64,000 nucleotides of DNA from Bacteroidota bacterium (lineage in GTDB: Bacteria > Bacteroidota > Bacteroidia > Cytophagales > Cyclobacteriaceae): NCBI GenBank assembly GCA_016191555.1, contig JACPVX010000044.1, positions 62,001 through 126,000 of the forward strand, read 5' to 3'. A program made the translations under genes and the position numbers. Position 1 is the stretch's first letter, and each line of letters starts with the position of its first letter. Shown here piece by piece: positions 43,266 to 54,838 of this stretch. Below the pieces are notes generated by a model. It saw only the letters and a program-made list of their open reading frames with translations, searched no databases and was not told where the DNA came from.

Positions 43266-45458
43266 ATGAGAAAGATTTTTTTGTTCGTCATCGTTTTGAT
43301 CACTTTACACACTTTACAAGCCAAGCCATTCACCACAGCTGAAATGAACGCGTGGAAAAAGCAAGCGCAAAAAGTCACTATCATTCGCGATCAGTGGGGC
43401 ATTGCTCATGTCTACGGAAAGTCTGACGCGGATGCAATCTTTGGTATGTTGTACGCACAATGTGAAGATGACTTTCCGCGAGTGGAGCTAAACTACATCA
43501 ATGCATTGGGCCGATTAGCGGAAGTAGAAGGAGAGGGAAAACTCTACAATGACTTGCGCACTCGTCTTTTTCAGGATAGCACATTGGCCATTCAAATCTA
43601 TAAAACCACTCCACCAGCCATGAAGAAGTTAATGCAGGCTTTTGCGGATGGCGTTAATTATTTTTTAGCAACGCATTCCAACGTAAAGCCGCAATTGATC
43701 AAACGCTTTAAGCCTTGGATGCCATTGCTGTTTAGTGAAGGAAGTATTGGCGGAGACATAGAAGCAATCTCGCTGACACGATTGAAAGATTTTTATGGCG
43801 ATGGAAAAGACGCAACCGCCATTGTGCAGGATAATTTAGATGATGGCTTAGAACCGGAACCGAAAGGCTCGAATGGTTTTGCGATTGCGCCATCCCGAAG
43901 TGTTTCGGGCAATGCGTTGTTCATGATCAACCCGCACACATCATTTTATTTTCGTCCGGAGATACAAGTGGTAAGTGAAGAGGGATTGCAAGTCTATGGC
44001 GCAGTTACATGGGGACAGTTTTTTATTTACCAGGGATTTAATGAAAGTTGTGGCTGGATGCACACCACCAGCATGGCCGATGCCATAGACGAATACAAAG
44101 AAACGGTCATTCAAAACGGAAAATCATTTTCGTATCAATATGGAGCTGCTACGCGTGCCATGCAAAGCAAGAAAATTACACTTGCATACAAAGTGAATGA
44201 CGAAATGAAGAAACGAGCGTTTACGGTTTACTATACGCACCACGGGCCAGTCATTGCCAAAGAAGGAGATCTGTGGATTACCATCAAAATGATGCAAGAG
44301 CCATTAAAGGCGTTGACACAATCCTATCAACGAACCAAAGCAAAAGGCTTGATCGAATTTCAGAAGGTGATGGAGTTGCGTACCAACACTTCCAATAACA
44401 CCGTCTTTGCCGACAATCAGGGAAACATTGCATACTTTCATGGCAACTTTATGCCGAAGCGCAATCCAGTATTTAATTTCAACAGAGCAGTGGATGGAAG
44501 CAATCCGGAGACGGAATGGAAAGGGTTACACGAAGCGAATGAAACAGTTCAACTCATTAACCCCGCGTCCGGTTGGATTCAGAATTGTAACTCGACACCC
44601 TTCACGGCTGCTGGCAGCAGTAGTCCGGATAGAAATAAATATCCCTCCTACATGGCTCCTGATTTCGAAAATGCCAGAGGCATTCATGCTATCGATGTAC
44701 TAAGCCGAGTGTCATCTTTTACAATTGATAAATTAATTGAGGCGGCTTACGATCCGTATCTTCCTGCCTTTGAAAAATTACTACCTTCTTTTTTAAATGC
44801 GTATGCAGCCAAGAAAGACGAAGCACTCTGTGCCCCGTGTGATGAAGCGATTCACTTGCTAAAGAGTTGGGATAAGAAATATTCTATTACATCTGTAGAG
44901 ATGACAATCGCTTTTTATTGGAGTCAGGAGATGCGTGTTCAAATGGCTTCGCAAATACCTTTTGGCATTGGGCAACTGGATATTATTGACAGACTTACAC
45001 AAGCATCTGCTGAAGTCAAGGTGACTGCTTTGAAAAAAGTGTTAGATGAATTGCAGCGCGATTTTGGAACATGGAAAGTGGCGTGGGGCGATGTGAATCG
45101 GTTTCAACGATTGACCGGGAAAATCAACGAAACATTTGATGATGCAAAGCCAAGCTTGCCCGTAGCATTTACTTCGTCTTTTTACGGATCGTTGGCAGCG
45201 TTTGGCACACGAAAATATCCGGGCACCAAAAAGATGTACGGTTATGTCGGAAACAGTTTTGTAGCTGCTGTCGAATTTGGAAAAAGAGTGAAGGCAAAAT
45301 CTGTCTTAGCGGGAGGGGTTAGCAATAATCCTGCTTCCAATCATTTTACGGATCAGGCAACTTTATACTGCGAACCAAAATTTAAAGAAGTGCTATTTTA
45401 TCGGGAGGATGTTGAGAAGCATGCCGAGCGAAAGTATCATCCTGGACAGCTTCGTTAA
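43266..45458 (+). CDS. Penicillin acylase (Ntn hydrolase) family protein
   Basis: The 730-aa protein has a signal peptide (about 1-19). An alpha chain with IIRDQWGIAHVYGKSDADAIFG (about 39-60) is followed by the predicted autocleavage site KG|SNGFAIAPSRSVSGNALFMINPH, where Ser202 would be the N-terminal nucleophile of the beta chain. The order and motifs fit penicillin G acylase and acyl-homoserine-lactone acylases. The natural substrate is unknown; hydrolysis of N-acyl amides in the periplasm is likely. Confidence 0.9.
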   Translation: MRKIFLFVIVLITLHTLQAKPFTTAEMNAWKKQAQKVTIIRDQWGIAHVYGKSDADAIFGMLYAQCEDDFPRVELNYINALGRLAEVEGEGKLYNDLRTRLFQDSTLAIQIYKTTPPAMKKLMQAFADGVNYFLATHSNVKPQLIKRFKPWMPLLFSEGSIGGDIEAISLTRLKDFYGDGKDATAIVQDNLDDGLEPEPKGSNGFAIAPSRSVSGNALFMINPHTSFYFRPEIQVVSEEGLQVYGAVTWGQFFIYQGFNESCGWMHTTSMADAIDEYKETVIQNGKSFSYQYGAATRAMQSKKITLAYKVNDEMKKRAFTVYYTHHGPVIAKEGDLWITIKMMQEPLKALTQSYQRTKAKGLIEFQKVMELRTNTSNNTVFADNQGNIAYFHGNFMPKRNPVFNFNRAVDGSNPETEWKGLHEANETVQLINPASGWIQNCNSTPFTAAGSSSPDRNKYPSYMAPDFENARGIHAIDVLSRVSSFTIDKLIEAAYDPYLPAFEKLLPSFLNAYAAKKDEALCAPCDEAIHLLKSWDKKYSITSVEMTIAFYWSQEMRVQMASQIPFGIGQLDIIDRLTQASAEVKVTALKKVLDELQRDFGTWKVAWGDVNRFQRLTGKINETFDDAKPSLPVAFTSSFYGSLAAFGTRKYPGTKKMYGYVGNSFVAAVEFGKRVKAKSVLAGGVSNNPASNHFTDQATLYCEPKFKEVLFYREDVEKHAERKYHPGQLR

Positions 45459-45464
45459 TATTCT

Positions 45465-45806
45465 TTAGGCGCTGTTACGCAATTCGCGATTGTACGCGAT
45501 TTGCCAATCACTCATTTTTTTAATCAATGCTTCTTCTTTAGGAGTCAGCTTTAGATTCACCGAATGAGATCGGTGCAGATCTTCTAAGCTGGTGAAAAAG
45601 CGTAGGCGGTATTCAAAAATGATTTTTGCGGTGATCGCTTTCTTAAAAGCACGAAGACTACTTTGATCGTTGATCCAATACAGAGAAACATTTTTTTCTA
45701 CTTCTTCGGAACCTGGTAAAAATGAAAAACCCGAGCGTTCCAGCTTGTGCAGAACCTCTTTTTCAAATCCTTCTTTTCCTTTAATATAGATGGTAGCCCA
45801 ACTCAT
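45465..45806 (-). CDS. Hypothetical 113-aa protein
   Basis: Starting at ATG 45806 the product begins MSWATIYIKGKEGFEKEVLHKLERSGF, a mixed alpha/beta protein without membrane segment. The frame is open a further 42 codons upstream, but that part is basic and unlike a signal peptide. The C-terminal LHRSHSVNLKLTPKEEALIKKMSDWQIAYNREL is helical. The family is not recognised. It converges with the penicillin acylase gene, 6 bp apart. Confidence 0.6.
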   Translation of the reverse strand: MSWATIYIKGKEGFEKEVLHKLERSGFSFLPGSEEVEKNVSLYWINDQSSLRAFKKAITAKIIFEYRLRFFTSLEDLHRSHSVNLKLTPKEEALIKKMSDWQIAYNRELRNSA

Positions 45807-45999
45807 TTGTAAGTCAATTGATATAAAAGATGTAAAATCTTTTGTGGTTAGTTTAATTAGCCAAATAGGCTTTGGTTTTTTTGTGCACAGGCATCCGTTA
45901 ATGAAAACGGTATCTGTTTGCCGTGTGCGCATGGATTACTTCTAGTACGCAAGAAGTAACAATTTGTTGTGAAAAATAATTTCAGCGTAGTGAATTGAA

Positions 46000-47625
<1,626 letters not shown>

Positions 47626-47682
47626 TCAAAATGAGGCGCAAAGGTAAGGAAAGCAGTTGATAGTTTACGAATTCTATCGCGC

Positions 47683-49644
47683 TCACTCTTTGATAATCTG
47701 AAACTCGACCCGCCTGTTAAGTTGCTTGTGTTCTTCGGTTTCTTCTTTAGAAACGATTGGATCGGAGCTGCCATAGCCGATGGCCATAATGCGTGTGTCA
47801 TCAATTTTAAATTGATTCATCAGGTATCTTTTGATGGCATCTGCCCGATCCTGCGAAAGCTTGAGATTTAAATTTTCATTACCGGCAGAATCGGTGTGAC
47901 CGGAAATTTTTAGCTTCAATTGTGGATGGTCAATTAGAAAATTGCCAAGCTTGCCCAAGTCATCGTGCATGGTAACAAGTATTTCCGATTTGCCATTTTC
48001 AAATTCTAAAGATCGGAATGCGATTTTGGCTTCTAACGGTTCACCGACTTTTGTAATTTCTTTATCTCCATCTAAAAAGAACACCTCTTCAATTCGAAAA
48101 TAATTATCGCCTTGAATCACCAATAAGTATCTTCTCTTGTTGATGAGATCAAAGCCAAACGTTCCATCTTTTTGGACGTATTGAGGCGCCACTTCTACCG
48201 AATGATCAAGATCGATCACGGATACTATTCCGCCTAAGGGTTTCCCGTTTTGATCAATCAATGAACCTTTCAGATGAATTGTGGCAAGCGGCTGTGCTTC
48301 CATCGGTACGGGAAAGGAATAGAGATCCAGATTTTTTTTATCGTCTTCATTTGAACGGGCGTAATACAAATCGAGTGATTGCGAATCAATCGTGAAATAA
48401 TATTCATCACCAGCACCATTTACCAGCGGCCCAATGTTTTTGGGTTCGCCCCAGTTTCCGTTGGAACCATAGGTTTTATAAATATCGAATCCACCAAAGT
48501 TGAGTGGCTGCCCGTTCGAACTAAAATACAAAACATTGTAGCGATGGTGAAAGAACGGGCTCAATTCACTCTTCACGGTGTTGATGGTGGGGCCCGCATT
48601 TTTTGCTTTACCCCATTTTCCATTACTGCCTTTCACACAATAATAAATGTCAGAAACACCGTAACCACCTGATCGCGTAGACGCAAAGAAGAGCGTATCG
48701 CCCTTATGTGAAAGCGATGGCTGCGAATCCCAACTGCTGCTATTGACATTAGGCCCCAGATTTCGAATGTCAGTCCATGTGCTGTCTTTTCCTAAATGCG
48801 CTACATACAAATCGCAATTGCCATAGCTCCCGGGCGCGTTGCACCGCGAGAAGTACAAGTATTTACCATCTTTACTTAAACAGGCGGAACCTTCATTGTA
48901 GTCTGTATTGATATTTTTAAATGGCTCTGTCTGTGCCCACACGCCATCGATCTTGAGGGCATAAAATAGATCTTCGTTGAAGCCTTTGCGTTTGTCTTTA
49001 TGGACATTGCGTTTCGAAGTGAATAAAAGTACAAAGTCCACATTCCCCATGGTTGGGCCGTAATCTTCTTTTGGTGAGTTAATATCTTGCCCCATGTTGA
49101 CAAGTACAGAGTGTGGAGGACGCAACGTATCGATTTCCTTTCGGTAGTCCACCAATTGATAATAGAAATCCAGATCGACATAGTTTTCTTTCTTCTCCGT
49201 TTCTACTTCATCGTAGCGTTTATACACCTGATTAATGTCAATCCCTTGCTGATGATGTTTCAGAACCAATCGATAGAGTTGAATGGATTCACCCGGTGGG
49301 CCAAATTGATCGGAGAGTTTCGCCAACTTCCAAAGCATCGGTGCATTTTTAGAAAAATTCTCGATGCCAAAATTCTGTACATAGGCTTTCAAAGCTGAGT
49401 ACATCTCTTTTTGTGTTTCTGACTTATCCAATTGTTTGATGCGATTGAGTTTGGATAAGTCCTCATAGTATTGTTTATGAAGGTCGTGAAAAACTATGCC
49501 ATAGTGGCGATTTTTAGGCGTTGAGTCATTTAAGGAAACGGTAGCTGACTTTGAATCTTTAGCCTCTTGCCCCGTTGAAATAAAGGAGATTCCAAGCAGC
49601 GATAGCCCCAAAATAACTAGAAATCGAGCTTTGAAGCACTTCAT
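47683..49644 (-). CDS. PorE-like OmpA-family protein with PD40 propeller
   Basis: From the ATG at 49644 the product is 653 aa with a signal peptide (MKCFKARFLVILGLSLLGIS...). The rest reads as a helical TPR-like region (about 30-180), PD40/WD40-like beta-propeller blades (about 200-420: LSKDGKYLYFSR, LSHKGDTLFFASTRSGGYGVSDIYY, NVLYFSSNGQPLNFGGFDIY), a carboxypeptidase-regulatory-like domain (about 430-530) and an OmpA peptidoglycan-binding domain (about 540-653) with SGHTDSAGNENLNLKLSQDRA. This order equals that of PorE, a T9SS-linked envelope protein, and fits the T9SS tail of the 25108 protein. Confidence 0.85.
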   Translation of the reverse strand: MKCFKARFLVILGLSLLGISFISTGQEAKDSKSATVSLNDSTPKNRHYGIVFHDLHKQYYEDLSKLNRIKQLDKSETQKEMYSALKAYVQNFGIENFSKNAPMLWKLAKLSDQFGPPGESIQLYRLVLKHHQQGIDINQVYKRYDEVETEKKENYVDLDFYYQLVDYRKEIDTLRPPHSVLVNMGQDINSPKEDYGPTMGNVDFVLLFTSKRNVHKDKRKGFNEDLFYALKIDGVWAQTEPFKNINTDYNEGSACLSKDGKYLYFSRCNAPGSYGNCDLYVAHLGKDSTWTDIRNLGPNVNSSSWDSQPSLSHKGDTLFFASTRSGGYGVSDIYYCVKGSNGKWGKAKNAGPTINTVKSELSPFFHHRYNVLYFSSNGQPLNFGGFDIYKTYGSNGNWGEPKNIGPLVNGAGDEYYFTIDSQSLDLYYARSNEDDKKNLDLYSFPVPMEAQPLATIHLKGSLIDQNGKPLGGIVSVIDLDHSVEVAPQYVQKDGTFGFDLINKRRYLLVIQGDNYFRIEEVFFLDGDKEITKVGEPLEAKIAFRSLEFENGKSEILVTMHDDLGKLGNFLIDHPQLKLKISGHTDSAGNENLNLKLSQDRADAIKRYLMNQFKIDDTRIMAIGYGSSDPIVSKEETEEHKQLNRRVEFQIIKE

Positions 49645-49790
49645 CATAGGACTGTAAACACTCATCTGCATGGAAATTTGACACAAATTTGACAGATAAC
49701 CAAAACGATGGCATAGGTATTGTCTATTAATTCGACTTTCACGTTTTAATTGGAGACACCCTTATTTTGTGTCATATTGTCATTTGAACT

Positions 49791-52244
49791 ATGTTTAAAA
49801 ATCTAGCCACACCCATTGTTCAGGAAGATTCAGAAGAATTGATCCAGTTGATCAATCCCGAACAAGAAATGGATATAAAGCCGGAGGATTTGCCGGAGGA
49901 ATTATCTATTCTGCCCATTAAAAATACGGTACTTTTTCCTGGCGTGGTGATACCCATCACTGTTACGCGCCAGAAGTCGATTAAACTGATAAAGAAAGCG
50001 TATCAGGGCAACCGCATTATTGGTGTGGTAGCACAGCGCAATAAGCAAGCCGAGGAGCCAACCATCGAAGACCTGTATCGCTTTGGTACAGCGGCGCGCA
50101 TTATTAAAATGTTGGTTTTGCCCGATGGCAATACTACGATTATCATCCAGGGGAAGAATCGTTTTGCGATTAAAGAATTTACGCAGGAGGAGCCATTTCT
50201 GATGGCGAAGATTGATTTGCAAACCGAAGTGCCTTTGGATCTTTCCGGTAAGGAAGTTGCCGCTTTGGTTCAATCGTTGAAAGATGCCGCTTCTAAAATT
50301 CTAAAGCTGAATCCCGAGATTCCACAAGAGGCGCAACTAGCATTGGATAACATTCAAAGCACCGCTTTTCTGGTGCACTTTATTGCTTCAAATCTCAATG
50401 TAGATGTAGCAGATAAACAGAAGATATTAGAAGTAAACAACATCATCGACCGCGGCACGCTGTTGCTGCAATACATGCTGAAGGAAATTCAGATGCTGGA
50501 GATCAAGCACGAAATTCAGAAGAAAGTACATACCGACATAGATCAACAGCAACGCGATTATTTTTTGCGTCAGCAGATAAAAGTATTGCAAGATGAGTTG
50601 GGCTTTGATGGCCCGGACAAGGAGATTGAAAAATTGCGTAAACGTGGAACAGAGAAAAAATGGTCGAAGCAGGCAGCCGAACACTTTGCAAAAGAGTTGG
50701 ACAAACTGCAACGCACCAATCCGCAAGCTCCTGATTTTCCGATCGCGATGAACTATGCTGAGTTCATGCTTGACTTGCCTTGGGAAGATTATACAACCGA
50801 CAATTTCGATCTGAAGAATGCACGAAAGGTGTTAGACAAAGATCACTTTGGCTTAGAGAAAGTAAAGAACAGAATCATTGAATACTTGGCGGTGCTCAAG
50901 TTGAAGCAAGACATGAAGGGACCCATCCTCTGCTTGTATGGTCCTCCGGGTGTGGGAAAGACTTCGTTGGGTAAATCCATCGCTAAAGCATTGGGAAGAA
51001 ACTATGTACGCATGTCTTTGGGTGGTGTGCATGATGAAGCCGAAATTCGAGGACATCGGAAAACATATATCGGTGCGATGCCAGGAAAAATTCTGGCCAA
51101 CTTGAAGAAAGCAAAATCATCGAATCCGGTTTTTGTGTTAGATGAAATAGATAAAGTGCGTTCCGAGTTTCGAGGTGATCCATCGTCTGCTTTGCTGGAA
51201 GTATTAGACCCCGAACAGAACAACGCTTTTGGCGATAACTACCTCGAGGTAGAATACGATTTATCGAAAGTGCTTTTTATTGCAACTGCTAATTCATTGG
51301 ATACCATACAACCTGCTTTGCGCGATCGGATGGAAATTATTGAATTGACAGGCTATACGGTAGAAGAGAAGTTGCAGATAGCCGTGAAGCATTTAGTGCC
51401 GAAGCAATTGAAGGAACATGGTCTTGGTGTAACCGAAGTGAAGTTTACAAAAGAAGCTTTGCTGAAAGTGATTGAAAGTTATACCCGCGAATCAGGCGTT
51501 CGCAGTTTAGAACGCAAGATTGGATCAGTGGTGCGCAGCATAGCCAAATCAAAAGCGATGGACGAAGAGTTTGAAAAGGAAATTATACCTCCGTTTGTCG
51601 TAAAGGCATTAGGTGCAGAAATATTTGATGAGGAATTGTATCAAGGGAATGACATTGCGGGTGTTGTTACGGGTTTAGCCTGGACACAAGTTGGTGGTGA
51701 TATACTTTTTATAGAATCAAGTTTAAGCAAAGGCAAAGGAGCACTCACGATTTCCGGTCAGTTGGGTGATGTGATGAAAGAATCGGCCATGGCTGCATTG
51801 TCGTATTTGAAATCAAATGCGGAGTCGTTGGGCATTGATCATCGCGTGTTTCAGCAATACGATTTGCACATTCACGTGCCGGCTGGAGCTGTGCCGAAAG
51901 ATGGACCTTCGGCAGGTATTACCATGTTGACTTCCTTAGCTTCGATCTTTACACAGCGCAAAGTAAAATCCAATCTCGCGATGACGGGTGAAATTACGTT
52001 GCGTGGTAAAGTATTGCCGGTAGGTGGCATCAAAGAAAAAATTCTGGCTGCCAAGCGAAGCGGAATCAAAGAGATTATTTTAAGTGCTCGCAACCAACGC
52101 GATATTGCCGAAATAGAAAAAAACTACATCAAAGGATTGACTTTCCATTACGTGGATTCAGTAGAGCAAGTGCTGAAGATTGCGTTATTGAAAGAAAAGG
52201 TAGAGAAGCCGATGGAGTTTAGTTTGGCAGAACAGAAATCGTAA
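49791..52244 (+). CDS. lon: ATP-dependent Lon protease
   Basis: The 817-aa protein has an N-terminal LON substrate domain (about 35-235), a coiled-coil part, an AAA+ module with Walker [10 protein letters not shown] (about 385-393) and FVLDEIDK, and a C-terminal peptidase with Ser707 in KDGPSAG and Lys748 in GGIKEK forming the catalytic dyad. It degrades damaged and regulatory proteins in the cytoplasm. All active-site residues are intact. Confidence 0.98.
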   Translation: MFKNLATPIVQEDSEELIQLINPEQEMDIKPEDLPEELSILPIKNTVLFPGVVIPITVTRQKSIKLIKKAYQGNRIIGVVAQRNKQAEEPTIEDLYRFGTAARIIKMLVLPDGNTTIIIQGKNRFAIKEFTQEEPFLMAKIDLQTEVPLDLSGKEVAALVQSLKDAASKILKLNPEIPQEAQLALDNIQSTAFLVHFIASNLNVDVADKQKILEVNNIIDRGTLLLQYMLKEIQMLEIKHEIQKKVHTDIDQQQRDYFLRQQIKVLQDELGFDGPDKEIEKLRKRGTEKKWSKQAAEHFAKELDKLQRTNPQAPDFPIAMNYAEFMLDLPWEDYTTDNFDLKNARKVLDKDHFGLEKVKNRIIEYLAVLKLKQDMKGPILCLYGPPGVGKTSLGKSIAKALGRNYVRMSLGGVHDEAEIRGHRKTYIGAMPGKILANLKKAKSSNPVFVLDEIDKVRSEFRGDPSSALLEVLDPEQNNAFGDNYLEVEYDLSKVLFIATANSLDTIQPALRDRMEIIELTGYTVEEKLQIAVKHLVPKQLKEHGLGVTEVKFTKEALLKVIESYTRESGVRSLERKIGSVVRSIAKSKAMDEEFEKEIIPPFVVKALGAEIFDEELYQGNDIAGVVTGLAWTQVGGDILFIESSLSKGKGALTISGQLGDVMKESAMAALSYLKSNAESLGIDHRVFQQYDLHIHVPAGAVPKDGPSAGITMLTSLASIFTQRKVKSNLAMTGEITLRGKVLPVGGIKEKILAAKRSGIKEIILSARNQRDIAEIEKNYIKGLTFHYVDSVEQVLKIALLKEKVEKPMEFSLAEQKS

Positions 52245-52263
52245 AACGACCGCATATTGATTA

Positions 52264-52297
52264 TTTGTATTGATCGCGGAATAAAACGATAGTTTTG
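52264..52297 (+). promoter_or_regulatory. Promoter of the TonB-receptor-type gene
   Basis: TTTG at 52264-52267 (or TTG at 52270-52272) and an exact TAnnTTTG box TAGTTTTG at 52290-52297, 33 bases ahead of the ATG at 52331. Confidence 0.65.
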
Positions 52298-52330
52298 TTT
52301 GTCTAAGATTAGATTGATCCGACTATCGAT

Positions 52331-54727
52331 ATGCGCTATTTATTAATTGTTTTCTTTTTGGCGCCTGCGCTGATTTCCCATGGTCAGATCAAGTCAGTTA
52401 CTATTTCGGGTATTGTCAAAGATAAGTCGAGCAATCTCTCGTACGTAAACGTAGTTTTAAAAAAAGAAATCGACTCTACTTTTGTGACAGGTGCCGTTAC
52501 AAATGAGGAAGGCCGTTTTCTACTCACCAACATCAAGCCCGGTAATTATCTGCTTGAATTTTCATTTATAGGATACAACACGAAGAAGCAGCCGCTTTAT
52601 GTGGGTAGCCTTACGGAATATTTAGATGTAGCCTCCGTTTCACTGGAAGAAGATGCGAAGATATTGAACGAAGTAGTAGCTACTGGCCAACAAGATGCAG
52701 TAAATGAGAAACTGGATCGAAAAGTTTTTTCAGTGACCGATAATCTCAGCCAAAGCGGTGGCTCGGTATTGCAAGCGATGCAAAACTTGCCGGGTGTAAC
52801 GGTGCAAGATGGGAAAGTACAATTGCGCGGCAATGATAAAGTGGTGATGCTGATTGATGGTAAGCAAACGGCATTGACTGGTTTCGGCAGCCAATCTGGA
52901 TTGGATAACTTGCCCGCTTCTGCCATCGAGAAGATTGAAATTATTAACAATCCCTCTGCAAAGTATGATGCCAACGGCAACGCGGGTATCATTAACATCA
53001 TTTATAAGAAAAATACACACGAAGGATTCAATGGCAAGGTAGGCTTTGCGGTTGGGCTTGGCGCATTATGGGTTCGGCAGGATAATCTTCCCACCATTCG
53101 TCCGCAGTATCAGGCTACTCCTAAAATTAATCCTTCACTGTCACTTAATTATCGGAAACATAAAATCAATGCTTTCTTTCAAGGAGATTATCTGTACACG
53201 GAAACACTCAACAAAAATGAATTTGTAACACGTACCTATACAGACGGAACGATCATCAGTCAACAGACGAAGCGGAATCGAAATACAGCTTTTACTACAC
53301 TAAAAGCGGGTATCGACTGGACGATGAATGATGCTAATACGCTTACTATTTCAGGGTTGTTTGGCAGCGAGCAGATTATCGATAATGGAGACGAGCCATT
53401 CTTTAATGGAAAGACAGGTGAACGATTGCGTTTGTGGCAATTTTTGGAAGACGAATTGAAGACGACCATCATGGCGACAGCCGCTTATCAGCATAAGTTT
53501 AAAGAAGCGGGGCGCTTATTGAATGTAGGATTCAACTACACGTTTCATCGAGAAGATGAGCGTTATAATTTCACCAATATTCTTCCAACTTATACCGGAT
53601 TGGATGCTTTCAAATTAATCTCGGATGAATCGGTTTATGATCTTAATATCGACTACATCCGACCGCTTCGATATGGTCGTTTAGAGACAGGGGTAAAATT
53701 GCGTAACCGCGATATTCCCACCAATATGCTTTTCATTCCTGGGCTTAATTCACCCTTGGATGTTAATGCCGGAGGAGTGGCTACTTATAAAGAACTCATT
53801 CCTGCTGTGTATGGAAATTATATCTACGAAAGTAAAAAAGTAGAAGCGGAGATTGGTTTGCGAATGGAGTATGTGCGCATCGATTATGAAGTGGGTCCGA
53901 ACCATCCGGTGTACAAAACCAGTGGCTATGATTATACACAGCCTTTCCCAAGTGTTCGCTTTGCTTACAAATTAAATGATCGTGAGAAGTTGTCGGTGTT
54001 TTTTAATCGCAGAGTCGATCGTCCGAACGAAGTAGATATTCGTATTTTTCCAAAGTATGATGATGCCGAAATTATTAAGGTAGGAAATCCCGGTTTGCGC
54101 CCACAGTTTACCAACGCGGTAGAGCTAGGTTATAAGTCCAGCGGTTTGAAGGGATATATCTACGCTGCGGCTTATCATCGGTTTGCCGATGGCACGATCA
54201 CGCGCATTTCGAGTACCGTAGGTTCTAGCCCATTGATTTATGCAATCTTTCAGAATGCAGGTAAAAGTTACAACACAGGCTTGGAAGTAGTGATCAATCA
54301 AGAGATATCAACACATTATTCATTTAGCATTAACATGAATGGATACCACAATCAGATCAATGCTTTTTCAGTGTTGAATCTGTATCCTGCAACCAATACT
54401 TTCTCGGCAGAGAAGCAAGAACTCTTTTCAGGAAATGTGAAGGTCAATAATCAGTTTCGATTGTCGAATGGAGTGGAGGCTCAGATCACTGCTATCTATC
54501 AAGCTCCGGATATTATTCCGCAAGGTACCATAGCAGCCCGATTTACAATCGATGCAGGCGCAAAAAAGTCGATACAAAAAGGCAAAGGTGAACTGTTTTT
54601 AAATGCTACTGATTTATTGAATTCGTTAATTATAAAAAAGCAAGTTCAAGGTCAGGGATTTAATTATACCAGCACAGATTACTACGAGACACAAGTCGTC
54701 CGGCTTGGGTACAATTATAAGTTCTAA
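52331..54727 (+). CDS. TonB-dependent-receptor-type outer-membrane barrel
   Basis: The 798-aa protein has a signal peptide (about 1-19), a carboxypeptidase-regulatory-like beta domain (about 22-105), a plug domain (about 125-235: LPGVTVQDGKVQLRGNDKVVMLIDGK, INNPSAKYDANGNAGIINIIYKK) and a large barrel ending in ...RLGYNYKF. It belongs to the outer-membrane beta-barrel group near TonB-dependent receptors without a SusD partner. The ligand is unknown. It has its own promoter and a terminator-like hairpin. Confidence 0.88.
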   Translation: MRYLLIVFFLAPALISHGQIKSVTISGIVKDKSSNLSYVNVVLKKEIDSTFVTGAVTNEEGRFLLTNIKPGNYLLEFSFIGYNTKKQPLYVGSLTEYLDVASVSLEEDAKILNEVVATGQQDAVNEKLDRKVFSVTDNLSQSGGSVLQAMQNLPGVTVQDGKVQLRGNDKVVMLIDGKQTALTGFGSQSGLDNLPASAIEKIEIINNPSAKYDANGNAGIINIIYKKNTHEGFNGKVGFAVGLGALWVRQDNLPTIRPQYQATPKINPSLSLNYRKHKINAFFQGDYLYTETLNKNEFVTRTYTDGTIISQQTKRNRNTAFTTLKAGIDWTMNDANTLTISGLFGSEQIIDNGDEPFFNGKTGERLRLWQFLEDELKTTIMATAAYQHKFKEAGRLLNVGFNYTFHREDERYNFTNILPTYTGLDAFKLISDESVYDLNIDYIRPLRYGRLETGVKLRNRDIPTNMLFIPGLNSPLDVNAGGVATYKELIPAVYGNYIYESKKVEAEIGLRMEYVRIDYEVGPNHPVYKTSGYDYTQPFPSVRFAYKLNDREKLSVFFNRRVDRPNEVDIRIFPKYDDAEIIKVGNPGLRPQFTNAVELGYKSSGLKGYIYAAAYHRFADGTITRISSTVGSSPLIYAIFQNAGKSYNTGLEVVINQEISTHYSFSINMNGYHNQINAFSVLNLYPATNTFSAEKQELFSGNVKVNNQFRLSNGVEAQITAIYQAPDIIPQGTIAARFTIDAGAKKSIQKGKGELFLNATDLLNSLIIKKQVQGQGFNYTSTDYYETQVVRLGYNYKF

Positions 54728-54757
54728 TGTTAGTGCTTCCTAATTTCAGGGTTATTA

Positions 54758-54774
54758 GGAGTCAAAAAGACTCC
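54758..54774 (+). terminator. Terminator-like hairpin
   Basis: A perfect 6-bp stem GGAGTC/GACTCC with an AAAAA loop, 30 bases after the stop of the barrel gene. The T-run is delayed (TTTTT about 10 bases later), so strength is uncertain. Confidence 0.5.
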
Positions 54775-54838
54775 GTTTAAAATCCTTTTTCATTTCTTCA
54801 TTTGGTTCTACCTTTACAGTTCATCATTAACGCGAAGA

